Shown in pieces: positions 16,524 to 24,110 of a stretch of 64,000 nt of DNA. The first letter of the stretch is position 1. Every line of letters begins with the position of its first letter. Under the pieces are notes generated by a model. It was not told where the DNA came from and made no database searches. It was given only the letters and a program-made list of their open reading frames with translations. This DNA is from Petrocella sp. FN5 (GTDB lineage Bacteria; Bacillota; Clostridia; Lachnospirales; Vallitaleaceae): NCBI RefSeq assembly GCF_029210395.1, contig NZ_JARGDP010000010.1, forward strand, positions 1 through 64,000, given 5' to 3'. The position numbers and the translations under genes were made by a program.

Positions 16524-16529
16524 ATTATA
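16524..16529 (-). promoter_or_regulatory. -10 box of the suf promoter
   Basis: A perfect TATAAT on the minus strand about 40 bases upstream of sufC. No good -35 is found at 17 bases (GTGCAA), so the promoter may be weak or activator-assisted. Confidence 0.5.
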
Positions 16530-16647
16530 GCACTATAACAACGGTTTTGCACGGGTTATAATGCACAAACAATTTACAAGTTCGAACCCTTAAGCTATAC
16601 TGTTTTTATAGGACCTTTTCTACAATCGATCTACTATGGAGGTAAGA

Positions 16648-17196
16648 ATGATGCTTAAGCACGTACCTAACATACTCTCGACTCTACGAATCGGCATGGT
16701 ACCTCTATTTGCTTATGTTTATTTTTCGAATCTGCCAAACGCCCATTATCTGGCTCTTGGCATTTTTGTTTTAGCCGGTGTCACTGATGTTCTTGATGGG
16801 TTTTTGGCAAGGCACTATAATTTAATTACCAAGATTGGTACTGTCCTAGATCCACTTGCTGATAAACTAATGCAACTGATGGCCATTACTTGTTTAGCTA
16901 TTGATGAAGCCATCCCTGTCTGGTTGACACTCATCGTCATTTTCAAGGAGTTAACCATGATCATCACCGGAATCTACATGTACTTTAGAAAAGAGAGCAC
17001 GGTCATGGCTTCTAATTACTTTGGTAAGGCTGCAACTGTTTTGTTTTCCTTTGCTATTTTTATCACTATACTTTATCCAGGTTCTTTTGTCAGTATTTTA
17101 CTCATTGGGTCCGCTATATTACTAAAGCTCGTCGCACTCATTTCCTATATTCGACATTATTTTATAAATATAAAACCCAATTTGGGTAATAAGTAA
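16648..17196 (+). CDS. pgsA: CDP-alcohol phosphatidyltransferase (PgsA-like)
   Basis: An integral membrane enzyme of about 182 residues. The CDP-alcohol phosphotransferase signature D-x2-D-G-x2-A-R-x8-G-x3-D-x3-D is complete (DVLDGFLAR and, after a gap, GTVLDPLADK). The likely reaction is phosphatidylglycerophosphate synthesis from CDP-diacylglycerol and glycerol-3-phosphate. Other CDP-alcohol transferases share the motif, so the substrate is inferred from length and from NILSTLRI near the N-terminus, typical of PgsA. The start is ATG 16648 or 16651, behind GGAGGT at 16638-16643. The gene is alone and convergent with the DUF438 gene. Confidence 0.82.
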   Translation: MMLKHVPNILSTLRIGMVPLFAYVYFSNLPNAHYLALGIFVLAGVTDVLDGFLARHYNLITKIGTVLDPLADKLMQLMAITCLAIDEAIPVWLTLIVIFKELTMIITGIYMYFRKESTVMASNYFGKAATVLFSFAIFITILYPGSFVSILLIGSAILLKLVALISYIRHYFINIKPNLGNK

Positions 17197-17210
17197 TGAG
17201 TAGAACAAAA

Positions 17211-17241
17211 AAGACGGCCACTAAAAAACAGTGACCGTCTT
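17211..17241. terminator. bidirectional terminator
   Basis: AAGACGG-CCACT pairs with AGTG-ACCGTCTT around an A-rich loop, with an A run on one side and T-rich sequence on the other. It lies between the convergent pgsA-like and DUF438 genes and can serve both. Confidence 0.75.
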
Positions 17242-17259
17242 ATTATTTTGGGCCAATGA

Positions 17260-18489
17260 TCAATCCGTCATCAAGCGTTTTTCTCCTTCAAGCGCTATGA
17301 TCGGCTTAATGTTTTGGGTAACTTCAAGAACGCCTAAGTAAGTGCCTTCACTGTTACGTACAGCATAGTAACGAATATAGACAAATTGCTCACCCATTTT
17401 TATCCAAAAATCTTCGTGACTTTTTCGACCACTCTTAAGATCTTCAACAATTTGTTCAACGATATGGACACTTGCCGGTGGATGACAATTGCTCACTTCT
17501 CTACCGATGATGGTCTTTGCTCTTGGAAATATACGTTCTTCTCCTTGAGAAAAGTACTTTACTAAACCATTGGCATCTACAAAAGTAACATCTAGCGGTA
17601 AGGTATTCATAATAGCGTTGATTTCTTCTGGCGTCAGTACACCTGCATCAAACTTTATGAGCTTATTGTCTACATCCGGTGCGCCAAAAGGCTGTTCTAA
17701 AGGCTTTGTCTCTTTACCCATATTGGGTTGCCATATTTTTATAGGCGGTTCAATTAAATAGCCAAACTCATCGCTGCCTTCAAGGACTTCTAGCCATTCC
17801 TCTTCACTGAAAGTATCAATCACCATTGGAAATAATATGTTTTCTTCTTTGAAGATCATTTCCTTTATCTTATGAACAGTCTCATGTATAGCGTCAATAA
17901 TATAGTTGATATTCTCGTCGGCTTCTAGTTGTAGAGCTATGCCTTTTAGTTCTTGCCGCACTTCATCATCCACACCCCACATCACTTTAGGTGGTGCTGT
18001 TATATCATGCTTTTCCATAATAGGGAATAACAGATTCTCTTTACGGGCATAATGTATATCTATTTGTCTCAGTTGATTTAAGATACTTTGCAGGGCATTC
18101 TTATTGGCTTGACTTTGTTCAAACTCATACGCGCCCAGAACAGGCAAAAGTTTTTTATCAATTAAAGCTTCAATAGCCCTATTTTCTTTTATAAACGTGC
18201 CTACAGGATGACCCGGAATCTGATGTTCTTCTCTTGGTGCATGTATTTCTTCAATGGATCCCTTAAATACTTCTGCATGGACATCACAAAGACTCTGAAT
18301 CTCCTCAACTGGCATGCCCTCACGAATAAGTGCTGCTTCAAGTGTACTGATTTCTGTTGGTGATACATGTTCAAAATGCTTTGCAAATTCTGCTTTGACT
18401 TCATCTACGGTTTGTCCTTCGTGTAGTCTTTTAATCAGTCCTTTAAGTACCTCTTGCTTCTTTGATTGGTTATCAATAAATTCACTCAT
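17260..18489 (-). CDS. DUF438 / hemerythrin-like / PAS domain protein
   Basis: A 409-residue protein with three regions. The N-terminal DUF438 domain (about 1-90) contains HPVGTFIKEN at its end. A central helical region (about 100-240) has hemerythrin-like histidines and acids: HYARKENLLFPIMEKHD and later KEENILFPMV. The C-terminal PAS domain (about 275-400) begins at LPLDVTFVDANG. The domains suggest an iron- or ligand-binding redox or gas sensor in the cytoplasm. It overlaps the upstream DUF1858 gene by four bases, so the two are coupled. It lies next to an Fnr-like regulator, which fits an oxygen or nitric-oxide response. The exact function is unknown. Confidence 0.88.
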   Translation of the reverse strand: MSEFIDNQSKKQEVLKGLIKRLHEGQTVDEVKAEFAKHFEHVSPTEISTLEAALIREGMPVEEIQSLCDVHAEVFKGSIEEIHAPREEHQIPGHPVGTFIKENRAIEALIDKKLLPVLGAYEFEQSQANKNALQSILNQLRQIDIHYARKENLLFPIMEKHDITAPPKVMWGVDDEVRQELKGIALQLEADENINYIIDAIHETVHKIKEMIFKEENILFPMVIDTFSEEEWLEVLEGSDEFGYLIEPPIKIWQPNMGKETKPLEQPFGAPDVDNKLIKFDAGVLTPEEINAIMNTLPLDVTFVDANGLVKYFSQGEERIFPRAKTIIGREVSNCHPPASVHIVEQIVEDLKSGRKSHEDFWIKMGEQFVYIRYYAVRNSEGTYLGVLEVTQNIKPIIALEGEKRLMTD

Positions 18490-18725
18490 TTTGGTTCCTC
18501 CTTTTCCTCACCTATGGTATAACCCTGTTCAATAAATCTTTTTTTAATGGTTGTGATGTCCATATTTTTCATTCTGGCACCTTTGGTTATGGTCATCATT
18601 TTACCAACTGTATTTAACATTGCCGGTTTCGTTATATCTGTAAAGCCCAAAGACATCATAATTTCTATAATTTTCGAATCTTCTTTACATAATTCATAAA
18701 TGCTTTTGTTAAAATCAATATTCAT
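18486..18725 (-). CDS. DUF1858 domain protein
   Basis: A 79-residue protein that is essentially one DUF1858 domain, with the family pattern of a short helical start (IYELCKEDSKIIEIMMSLGF) and a C-terminal basic helix. This domain is often found with hemerythrin-like and hybrid-cluster proteins in anaerobes. ATG at 18725 is followed by the DUF438 gene with an ATGA overlap, so both probably act together. A palindromic CRP/FNR-type site lies about 80 bases upstream. Confidence 0.8.
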   Translation of the reverse strand: MNIDFNKSIYELCKEDSKIIEIMMSLGFTDITKPAMLNTVGKMMTITKGARMKNMDITTIKKRFIEQGYTIGEEKEEPK

Positions 18726-18802
18726 ACAATCACCTCATTCAATACAGCTATGATTCTCACTTTTCTTTCTATAACCATTTTACATTTATTTCAAATAAAA
18801 AC

Positions 18803-18818
18803 TGTGAGCTAGCGCACA
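18803..18818 (-). promoter_or_regulatory. CRP/FNR-type palindrome upstream of the DUF1858-DUF438 pair
   Basis: TGTGAGCTAGCGCACA is a palindrome with one mismatch and fits TGTGA-N6-TCACA. It lies about 80 bases upstream of the DUF1858 start and downstream of the Fnr-like gene. A TATAGA box at 18773-18768 places it near -50. The regulator encoded next door is the obvious candidate to bind it. Confidence 0.5.
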
Positions 18819-18847
18819 TTTTTTTTATTGATTAATTGATCTATAGG

Positions 18848-19570
18848 TCACAACTTAGTTTCGCTAAATCTGTTCTTCAAGGCCGCCATGTTTTCAATGA
18901 ATACTTTTTTATTGCCAATTATTTTAATCAAACCTTCTTCATCAAGGGCATTCATACTTCTACTTACAGTTTCTCTGGTAACACCAATATAGCTGGCTAT
19001 ACCTTCTCGGCTTAATGGCAATGCTACCATCCTTCCAGTTTCTTTTTCCATCCCAAATTTTTCTGCAAACTCAAGAAGCGCTCCAATAACTCTTATTTCC
19101 ACTGTTCTCGTTCCCATTTGTTCAATGGTATTCTCAAGACGTTCCAATTTTATCGTCAACTCTTCCATAATCTTAAGGCCTATTTCCGGATGATTTTTTA
19201 TAAGTTGTCGTATATCTGCTTTTAAGATCATACACACATGCACCGCTTCTAAGGCTACAATACTATAACTTGCTTTAAGATTCGTAAGTAGATTTCTTTC
19301 TCCAAAAAAATCGCCATCCGAATAGAGATAGAGAATCTGTTCTTTACCATCTATGCTGTATTTACAGCCTTTGGCCTTCCCTGAATTAATGATGATTAGA
19401 CGGTCAATCGTCTCTCCTTCTGTTATAATGGCTTCGCCTTTGGCATAGCTTTTTCGGATTATCAAGTCTGTGATCTCATTAATCTCTTCCGTTGACATCG
19501 TGCTGAAAATTGGAACACGTTTGGCGCAAAGCTTATGTTGACAGTGTTTACATTGACGGGTGACTTGCAT
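18848..19570 (-). CDS. Crp/Fnr family transcriptional regulator with N-terminal Cys cluster
   Basis: A 240-residue regulator: a cyclic-nucleotide-binding-type beta barrel (about 20-130), a dimerisation helix and a C-terminal winged HTH with SREGIASYIGVTRETVSRS. The N-terminus carries Cys7, Cys10 and Cys15 (QCKHCQHKLC). A further cysteine in the barrel (VHVCMI) could complete an Fnr-type [4Fe-4S] set. The HTH has E-T-V-S-R, typical of the family. It starts four bases after the stop of the upstream exporter-like gene, so these two are cotranscribed. The likely signal is oxygen, nitric oxide or redox state; that is inference from the cysteines and from the DUF438 neighbour. Confidence 0.85.
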   Translation of the reverse strand: MQVTRQCKHCQHKLCAKRVPIFSTMSTEEINEITDLIIRKSYAKGEAIITEGETIDRLIIINSGKAKGCKYSIDGKEQILYLYSDGDFFGERNLLTNLKASYSIVALEAVHVCMILKADIRQLIKNHPEIGLKIMEELTIKLERLENTIEQMGTRTVEIRVIGALLEFAEKFGMEKETGRMVALPLSREGIASYIGVTRETVSRSMNALDEEGLIKIIGNKKVFIENMAALKNRFSETKL

Positions 19571-19574
19571 TTAA

Positions 19575-20576
19575 TCACATCCTTCCGTTAATTGCTCTGT
19601 TAGCATGATGACAATACACAATCTCACCATAGTCCACCATAAACCTGGATTTTATCTCAATAAAGTGTTCTAAGTCGTTCAAATATTGAAATAGTGTCGC
19701 TCTATGCTCGAATTCTGCCCTTGTACTAGGTAATTCAGACGCTTTATAATGATTTTTTAAGGCTTTCAAGACCATTAACAAGTCTTGACCATCATTACAC
19801 TCATTCAATTCAGTAGCAAGGCGATGGGTAAAGTCACCGATGGGTAAGGCTTCTTTAACTGTTATAAATGTCTCATGGAAAAGCTCGTCCATATGTCTAA
19901 GCACACGATACTGTTCTTTTCGCATTTGAAAATACTTGATAAAATAACGATGGTCTTTTAAAATATAGTTATTATGATAGATATAGGCTTTTTTTGTGCC
20001 TTCATCCAATTGCTTTTTTAATTCTTTAAGCAACTCTGTTGACACAGATTTTTCCTGACCCATTAATTTTGCTTTGATCTGTTCAAGTATGACCTTAATC
20101 CTATCTTCTACCTCCATCTGAAGATTTCTGATTTCATTTTCCAGATTGGGCATATGTATGTTAAGAACCCAAGCAACCATTACACCAATGATGGTTAAGG
20201 CCATCTCATTTACTAGTATACCCACCCCTAATGACTGAAGGGTATAGATGTGGGTCACCAAAACAGTATTTACCGTTAAGGCTTCTGAGGCTTTGAGCCA
20301 TGTCATCAAGGGTACATATAATAGTAAAAAAAGCCCAAATACTAAAAGAGTGTGCCCCAATATGGCAAAGAGTGCCGTTACAATGAGGATTGCCATTAAT
20401 GAAGTCCAAATACGTTTGAAACCCACATAAAGCGTTTGCTTTCTGGTGTCTAATATGCTCAGCATGGCTATGACCCCTGCTGTTGTACTATACATTAGGC
20501 CAATCGCTTCTGCCAGAAAAATAGCGCCAATTACCCCTAAAGCAATTTTAACGGATCTATACATCAACAGTTTCAT
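19575..20576 (-). CDS. aromatic acid exporter-like membrane protein (FUSC/ArAE family)
   Basis: A 333-residue protein with about six membrane segments in the first 150 residues, followed by a long cytoplasmic helical domain rich in charged residues. This is the layout of the ArAE_1 (DUF939) family of Firmicutes. The N-terminal SVKIALGVIGAIFLAEAIGL segment is typical. Substrates are unproven for most members. It is the first gene of a two-gene unit with the Fnr-like regulator and is divergent from the SRAP gene. Confidence 0.8.
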   Translation of the reverse strand: MKLLMYRSVKIALGVIGAIFLAEAIGLMYSTTAGVIAMLSILDTRKQTLYVGFKRIWTSLMAILIVTALFAILGHTLLVFGLFLLLYVPLMTWLKASEALTVNTVLVTHIYTLQSLGVGILVNEMALTIIGVMVAWVLNIHMPNLENEIRNLQMEVEDRIKVILEQIKAKLMGQEKSVSTELLKELKKQLDEGTKKAYIYHNNYILKDHRYFIKYFQMRKEQYRVLRHMDELFHETFITVKEALPIGDFTHRLATELNECNDGQDLLMVLKALKNHYKASELPSTRAEFEHRATLFQYLNDLEHFIEIKSRFMVDYGEIVYCHHANRAINGRM

Positions 20577-20627
20577 GAATTTCTCCTCTCATGGGAAAGT
20601 TGACAAAATAATTAAGGAGGTCAGTCT

Positions 20628-21308
20628 ATGTGTGGACGTGTAACCTTGGAACTAGATATACAGCTTTTAAGAGATATCTTAAACGATGCCTATGGCGTTA
20701 AAAAAATGTCTCTGGACCATTACAAACCCAGATACAACATAGCCCCAAGTCAACCTGTCTTGTCCGTTATCAATGATGGTGCCTCCAACCGGGCCGGTTA
20801 TTTGAAATGGGTTTTTGTACCTTCCTGGTCAAAAGACAAGAAGATTGGTAACAAATTATTCAATGCCAGAAGTGAGACCTTGTCCCATAAGCCTACATTC
20901 AAAGATGCTTTTATTTCTAAGCGGTGTTTGATTCTGGTTTCCAGTTTTTATGAATGGCAAAGTCACAGCGAAGATCGAACCCCCTACAGAATCACCTTAA
21001 AAGATAGCCTCCTTATGCCCATGGCTGGGCTCTGGTCTTCTAATAAGACAGCAAACAATACCACTATATTTACCTGCACGATCATAACGACCCAAGCTAA
21101 TGATATGATTAAGAACATCCACAACCGTATGCCTGTTATTTTAGAACCCAATCAAATCTCTAATTGGTTAAACCCTTCTAATAGGAATGTTTTAGAGCTT
21201 ACATCCATGCTATCGCCTTATGCCTCACAGCAAATGACCATGTACCCCGTTTCAACTCTTGTCAATAATACCAAGATTGACCATGTAGATTGTATTCGAC
21301 CTTTATAA
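20628..21308 (+). CDS. SRAP (HMCES/YedK-type) abasic-site DNA-protein crosslinking protein
   Basis: A 226-residue SRAP-domain protein. The catalytic Cys2 directly follows the initiator Met (MCGRV), which in this family crosslinks to abasic sites in single-stranded DNA. Other conserved elements are RYNIAPSQPV, FNARSET, the SSFYEW motif with the active-site glutamate, and HNRMPVIL with the histidine. The start at 20628 is fixed by the need for Cys2 and by AAGGAGG upstream. It is a single gene, divergent from the exporter-like gene and convergent with the patatin-like gene. Confidence 0.93.
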   Translation: MCGRVTLELDIQLLRDILNDAYGVKKMSLDHYKPRYNIAPSQPVLSVINDGASNRAGYLKWVFVPSWSKDKKIGNKLFNARSETLSHKPTFKDAFISKRCLILVSSFYEWQSHSEDRTPYRITLKDSLLMPMAGLWSSNKTANNTTIFTCTIITTQANDMIKNIHNRMPVILEPNQISNWLNPSNRNVLELTSMLSPYASQQMTMYPVSTLVNNTKIDHVDCIRPL

Positions 21309-21320
21309 GGTGAATTGTCT

Positions 21321-22544
21321 TTATGATGCACTATTTTCTTGAGTGGCCATCATAACCAACCATTTCATCAATAGTTCTTCTTTGAAGGTTTTTTGCACCA
21401 AACTTTGTCTTCTTAATATACTCGGCATGAACTCAATGTCAAAAGTTTTCTGAGGTGCTTTCTCACATTTTCTTAGAATCATACTTAAAAATGTTTCATA
21501 ATCATAGATTTTTAGACGCTCTATATTGGTTGCTGCAGCCAAATACTCCAAAGCCCCAAGAACAATTTCCCCATAAGTCATGGACAAGTCAAACCCTAGC
21601 ATCTCACACAACTCCGATACAATAACTTCCAGCATGATTCTTTTAGGATAGCCTGCTTCATAGCCAATGATTTTCCCCATGGATAGAATCTGTTCATCGG
21701 ACACTTGAAGCAACTTATTAAAGAAAACAGATTCTTCAGGTATGTCCGTCAAATAATATGCACTGCCCTGACATTTACCATATGACTTCATCGTATCTAG
21801 ATATCCCATTTTTAGATTGTTCCTAGAACGTTCCTTATCAAACTCCAACAACCTACCTACATCCCCTGAAGGCCTGATTCTTCTAATAACCAGCTCTTTG
21901 TTCTTAACAGGTTGTACAAGGGCCATTGCATTAAGTTCTACTGCGATAATCTCTTTATAACCCTTTTTCGCCATCATATTGATGGGTAAATTATCAAAAA
22001 AGCCACCATCTAGGAATTTCTTTCCATCTAAGACTTGAGGTTTGAAACCGGGTAAAAATGAAGACGCCAACAAATAATCTTTGATTTTTCCTTCTTCTAT
22101 ATCATCCACGTACAGCTCCATAGGCTTCCAATCCGATAGTGAGACCGTCACCAAACCAAAATCAATGTTTGAGCTACGAATACGTCTTTCATCGACCTCT
22201 TTTTCAATAAGATCTCTCAAAGGTTCTACATCAAGACCTTTTTGCTTGACTATTTTTTTTACATATTCAAAATACATCTGGATATTTTTAATATCTATGT
22301 CACGGTTTATCAACTGTTGGTAAATCTCCGGATCATCTTTAATCACCAAACGTGAATCCACATTGTACCACAATTTGTATGCCTCATCGAACTTATCTTG
22401 AACAATCAAGGCACCGTTAATGGCACCTATGGATGTGCCTGTCACGCAACCAATTTTTATTTCCAATTCTCTTAGAGCTTTCCAGACACCAATCTGATAA
22501 CCGCCTTTTGCACCGCCACCTTCTAAAACCATACCCACCACCAT
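21321..22544 (-). CDS. patatin-like phospholipase family protein
   Basis: A protein of about 407 residues with a patatin fold. The oxyanion-hole loop GGGAKGG is at residues 9-15, the nucleophile Ser38 lies in GTSIG, and the catalytic Asp in LDGGFFDN. The start is ATG 22544, five bases after GGAGG; an upstream GTG at 22550 touches the Shine-Dalgarno. The C-terminal part beyond residue 240 has no recognised domain. It probably hydrolyses membrane lipids or acyl esters in the cytoplasm. The neighbours give no pathway context. Confidence 0.9.
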   Translation of the reverse strand: MVVGMVLEGGGAKGGYQIGVWKALRELEIKIGCVTGTSIGAINGALIVQDKFDEAYKLWYNVDSRLVIKDDPEIYQQLINRDIDIKNIQMYFEYVKKIVKQKGLDVEPLRDLIEKEVDERRIRSSNIDFGLVTVSLSDWKPMELYVDDIEEGKIKDYLLASSFLPGFKPQVLDGKKFLDGGFFDNLPINMMAKKGYKEIIAVELNAMALVQPVKNKELVIRRIRPSGDVGRLLEFDKERSRNNLKMGYLDTMKSYGKCQGSAYYLTDIPEESVFFNKLLQVSDEQILSMGKIIGYEAGYPKRIMLEVIVSELCEMLGFDLSMTYGEIVLGALEYLAAATNIERLKIYDYETFLSMILRKCEKAPQKTFDIEFMPSILRRQSLVQKTFKEELLMKWLVMMATQENSAS

Positions 22545-22703
22545 AAACACCTCCTTAAATACTTATTCTCATTATATCATAGTCAACATCCTAGGAAATT
22601 AAAAAAAATTGACGTTTTATCTTTTAGGTGTTCATTTTTTATACGTTTAAGCCGATAATATGTATGAAATATGAGAAATATTGGCTGATTTCAACGATTC
22701 GAA

Positions 22704-22733
22704 TTGTATTCTCATTCCACTTAGTGGTACAAT
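22704..22733 (+). promoter_or_regulatory. candidate promoter for the HD-GYP gene
   Basis: TTGTAT and TACAAT are separated by 18 bases. The predicted start leaves a leader of about 80 bases before the ATG at 22819. Confidence 0.5.
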
Positions 22734-22818
22734 ATAGGCACAAGCAACTATCCGTTGCATGGTGCAATGGCTTTATAAGTAAGACTACTAAACTCATATC
22801 ATCATTGGAGCAAAACTT

Positions 22819-24003
22819 ATGGATGATTACACACTGCATGACCTAGGGCTAGGTGAGACAATTACAGATTCTGTTTATAATGATGAGGGTCACCTTCTAA
22901 TCAGTAAAGGTGCCATTATTAGTTATGAACTTTTATCAAAGCTTAAGAAGCATAATGGTAATTATTTCAGAACCCTCGATCAACTGTCTCAGTCTCTAAA
23001 GCCAAATGACCTTGTTAGTAAAGAAAATATAAAAACATCCATCGAGGCGGTTCAAATCGTTTTTGTAGATATGATTCATAATGAAAAAACAGGATTGAAT
23101 CCAGCCATACCTAACGAACACATTGATTTAGTGGTGAACGTTGTTGAGTCTCTAATGGCAACCCTTTATACTTCTGAAAAGCTTCTATATACAGTAACAG
23201 AACTTATGGATTCAGATGACTATACTTATAGACATAGTGTGAACGTCGCAATCTTAAGTATATTAACAGCTAAATCCATGCACTACAATGAGAAAGAAAT
23301 CAAAGATATAGCTTTAGGTGCTCTCCTTCATGATATTGGTAAGGCCAAAGTAGTTAACTTGGTTCGTAAGCCAGCTGAACTGACTGAATTTGAGAAAAAA
23401 GAAATGAAAATGCACCCTGAATATGGCTATCAGATGGTTAAAGATATCGAAACTTTGCCTTATTCTGTTAAGCAAATCATCCGCTACCATCATGAAAAGA
23501 TGGATGGTACCGGCTATCCTTTCGGATTAGTAGGTATGGAAATTCCCTTGTACATAAGACTCATCACTGTATGTGACATGTACGATGCCATGACCTCCAA
23601 CCGAACCTACCGAAAAAAAATGCCTATACATACGGCTCTTGAGATTCTCATGAAGGATGCCGTTTATAAAATTGACCCTGAGGTTTATCGTCAGATGACA
23701 AGTACCATCTGCATCTTTCCTAACGGACAGGGTGTTTTATTGTCCGATGGTAGAATCGGCATCGTTTCCCTATATAGGCATCAAAACCCTACTAGACCAA
23801 ACGTCCAGATTATTGACTTTAATGTGAAAAAAGGAAGCATCGATGTCCAAGAAGTCGACTTAACCAAACACTTCACTTTGTTCATTATTGATACTTGGAA
23901 CCCTTCTGATTTTGCCAAAGATTTTAGGGCCACCATTGATCAGAACGCCTTCTACCAAATGACAGCAGAAGAAAAAGAAAAATACGCTTCAAGTATTCTA
24001 TAA
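22819..24003 (+). CDS. HD-GYP domain cyclic-di-GMP phosphodiesterase
   Basis: A 394-residue protein with an N-terminal region of about 120 residues and a central HD-GYP domain. The HD pair is His171-Asp172 in [10 protein letters not shown]. The second metal and substrate motif is [15 protein letters not shown], giving the H-H-E-K-x-D-G-x-G-Y-P pattern, and CDMYDAM follows. These are the motifs of active HD-GYP phosphodiesterases that hydrolyse cyclic-di-GMP to pGpG or GMP. No membrane segment or response-regulator domain is present. Its C-terminal 90 residues are unassigned. metH follows under its own promoter. Confidence 0.9.
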   Translation: MDDYTLHDLGLGETITDSVYNDEGHLLISKGAIISYELLSKLKKHNGNYFRTLDQLSQSLKPNDLVSKENIKTSIEAVQIVFVDMIHNEKTGLNPAIPNEHIDLVVNVVESLMATLYTSEKLLYTVTELMDSDDYTYRHSVNVAILSILTAKSMHYNEKEIKDIALGALLHDIGKAKVVNLVRKPAELTEFEKKEMKMHPEYGYQMVKDIETLPYSVKQIIRYHHEKMDGTGYPFGLVGMEIPLYIRLITVCDMYDAMTSNRTYRKKMPIHTALEILMKDAVYKIDPEVYRQMTSTICIFPNGQGVLLSDGRIGIVSLYRHQNPTRPNVQIIDFNVKKGSIDVQEVDLTKHFTLFIIDTWNPSDFAKDFRATIDQNAFYQMTAEEKEKYASSIL

Positions 24004-24035
24004 CCTTCTTAAGAATTACACCAATGCCTCTCATC

Positions 24036-24064
24036 TTGCACCCTATTAAAGTCCGTGGTATAAT
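24036..24064 (+). promoter_or_regulatory. sigma-A type promoter of metH
   Basis: TTGCAC and TATAAT lie 17 bases apart. Transcription would start near 24071, giving a leader of about 40 bases, too short for a SAM or cobalamin riboswitch. Confidence 0.7.
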
Positions 24065-24110
24065 GCTATCAATCAAACCCCAGATTGCATCAAGGATGAG
24101 GAGCCTCACT

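Noticed and set aside
18829-18842. FNR box candidate TTGATTAATTGAT
   Set aside because: It is a direct repeat, not the TTGAT-N4-ATCAA palindrome. The TGTGA palindrome at 18803 is a better candidate.
24004-24110. Possible SAM or cobalamin riboswitch before metH
   Set aside because: A good promoter at 24036-24064 leaves only about 40 bases of leader, and no conserved aptamer elements are visible.
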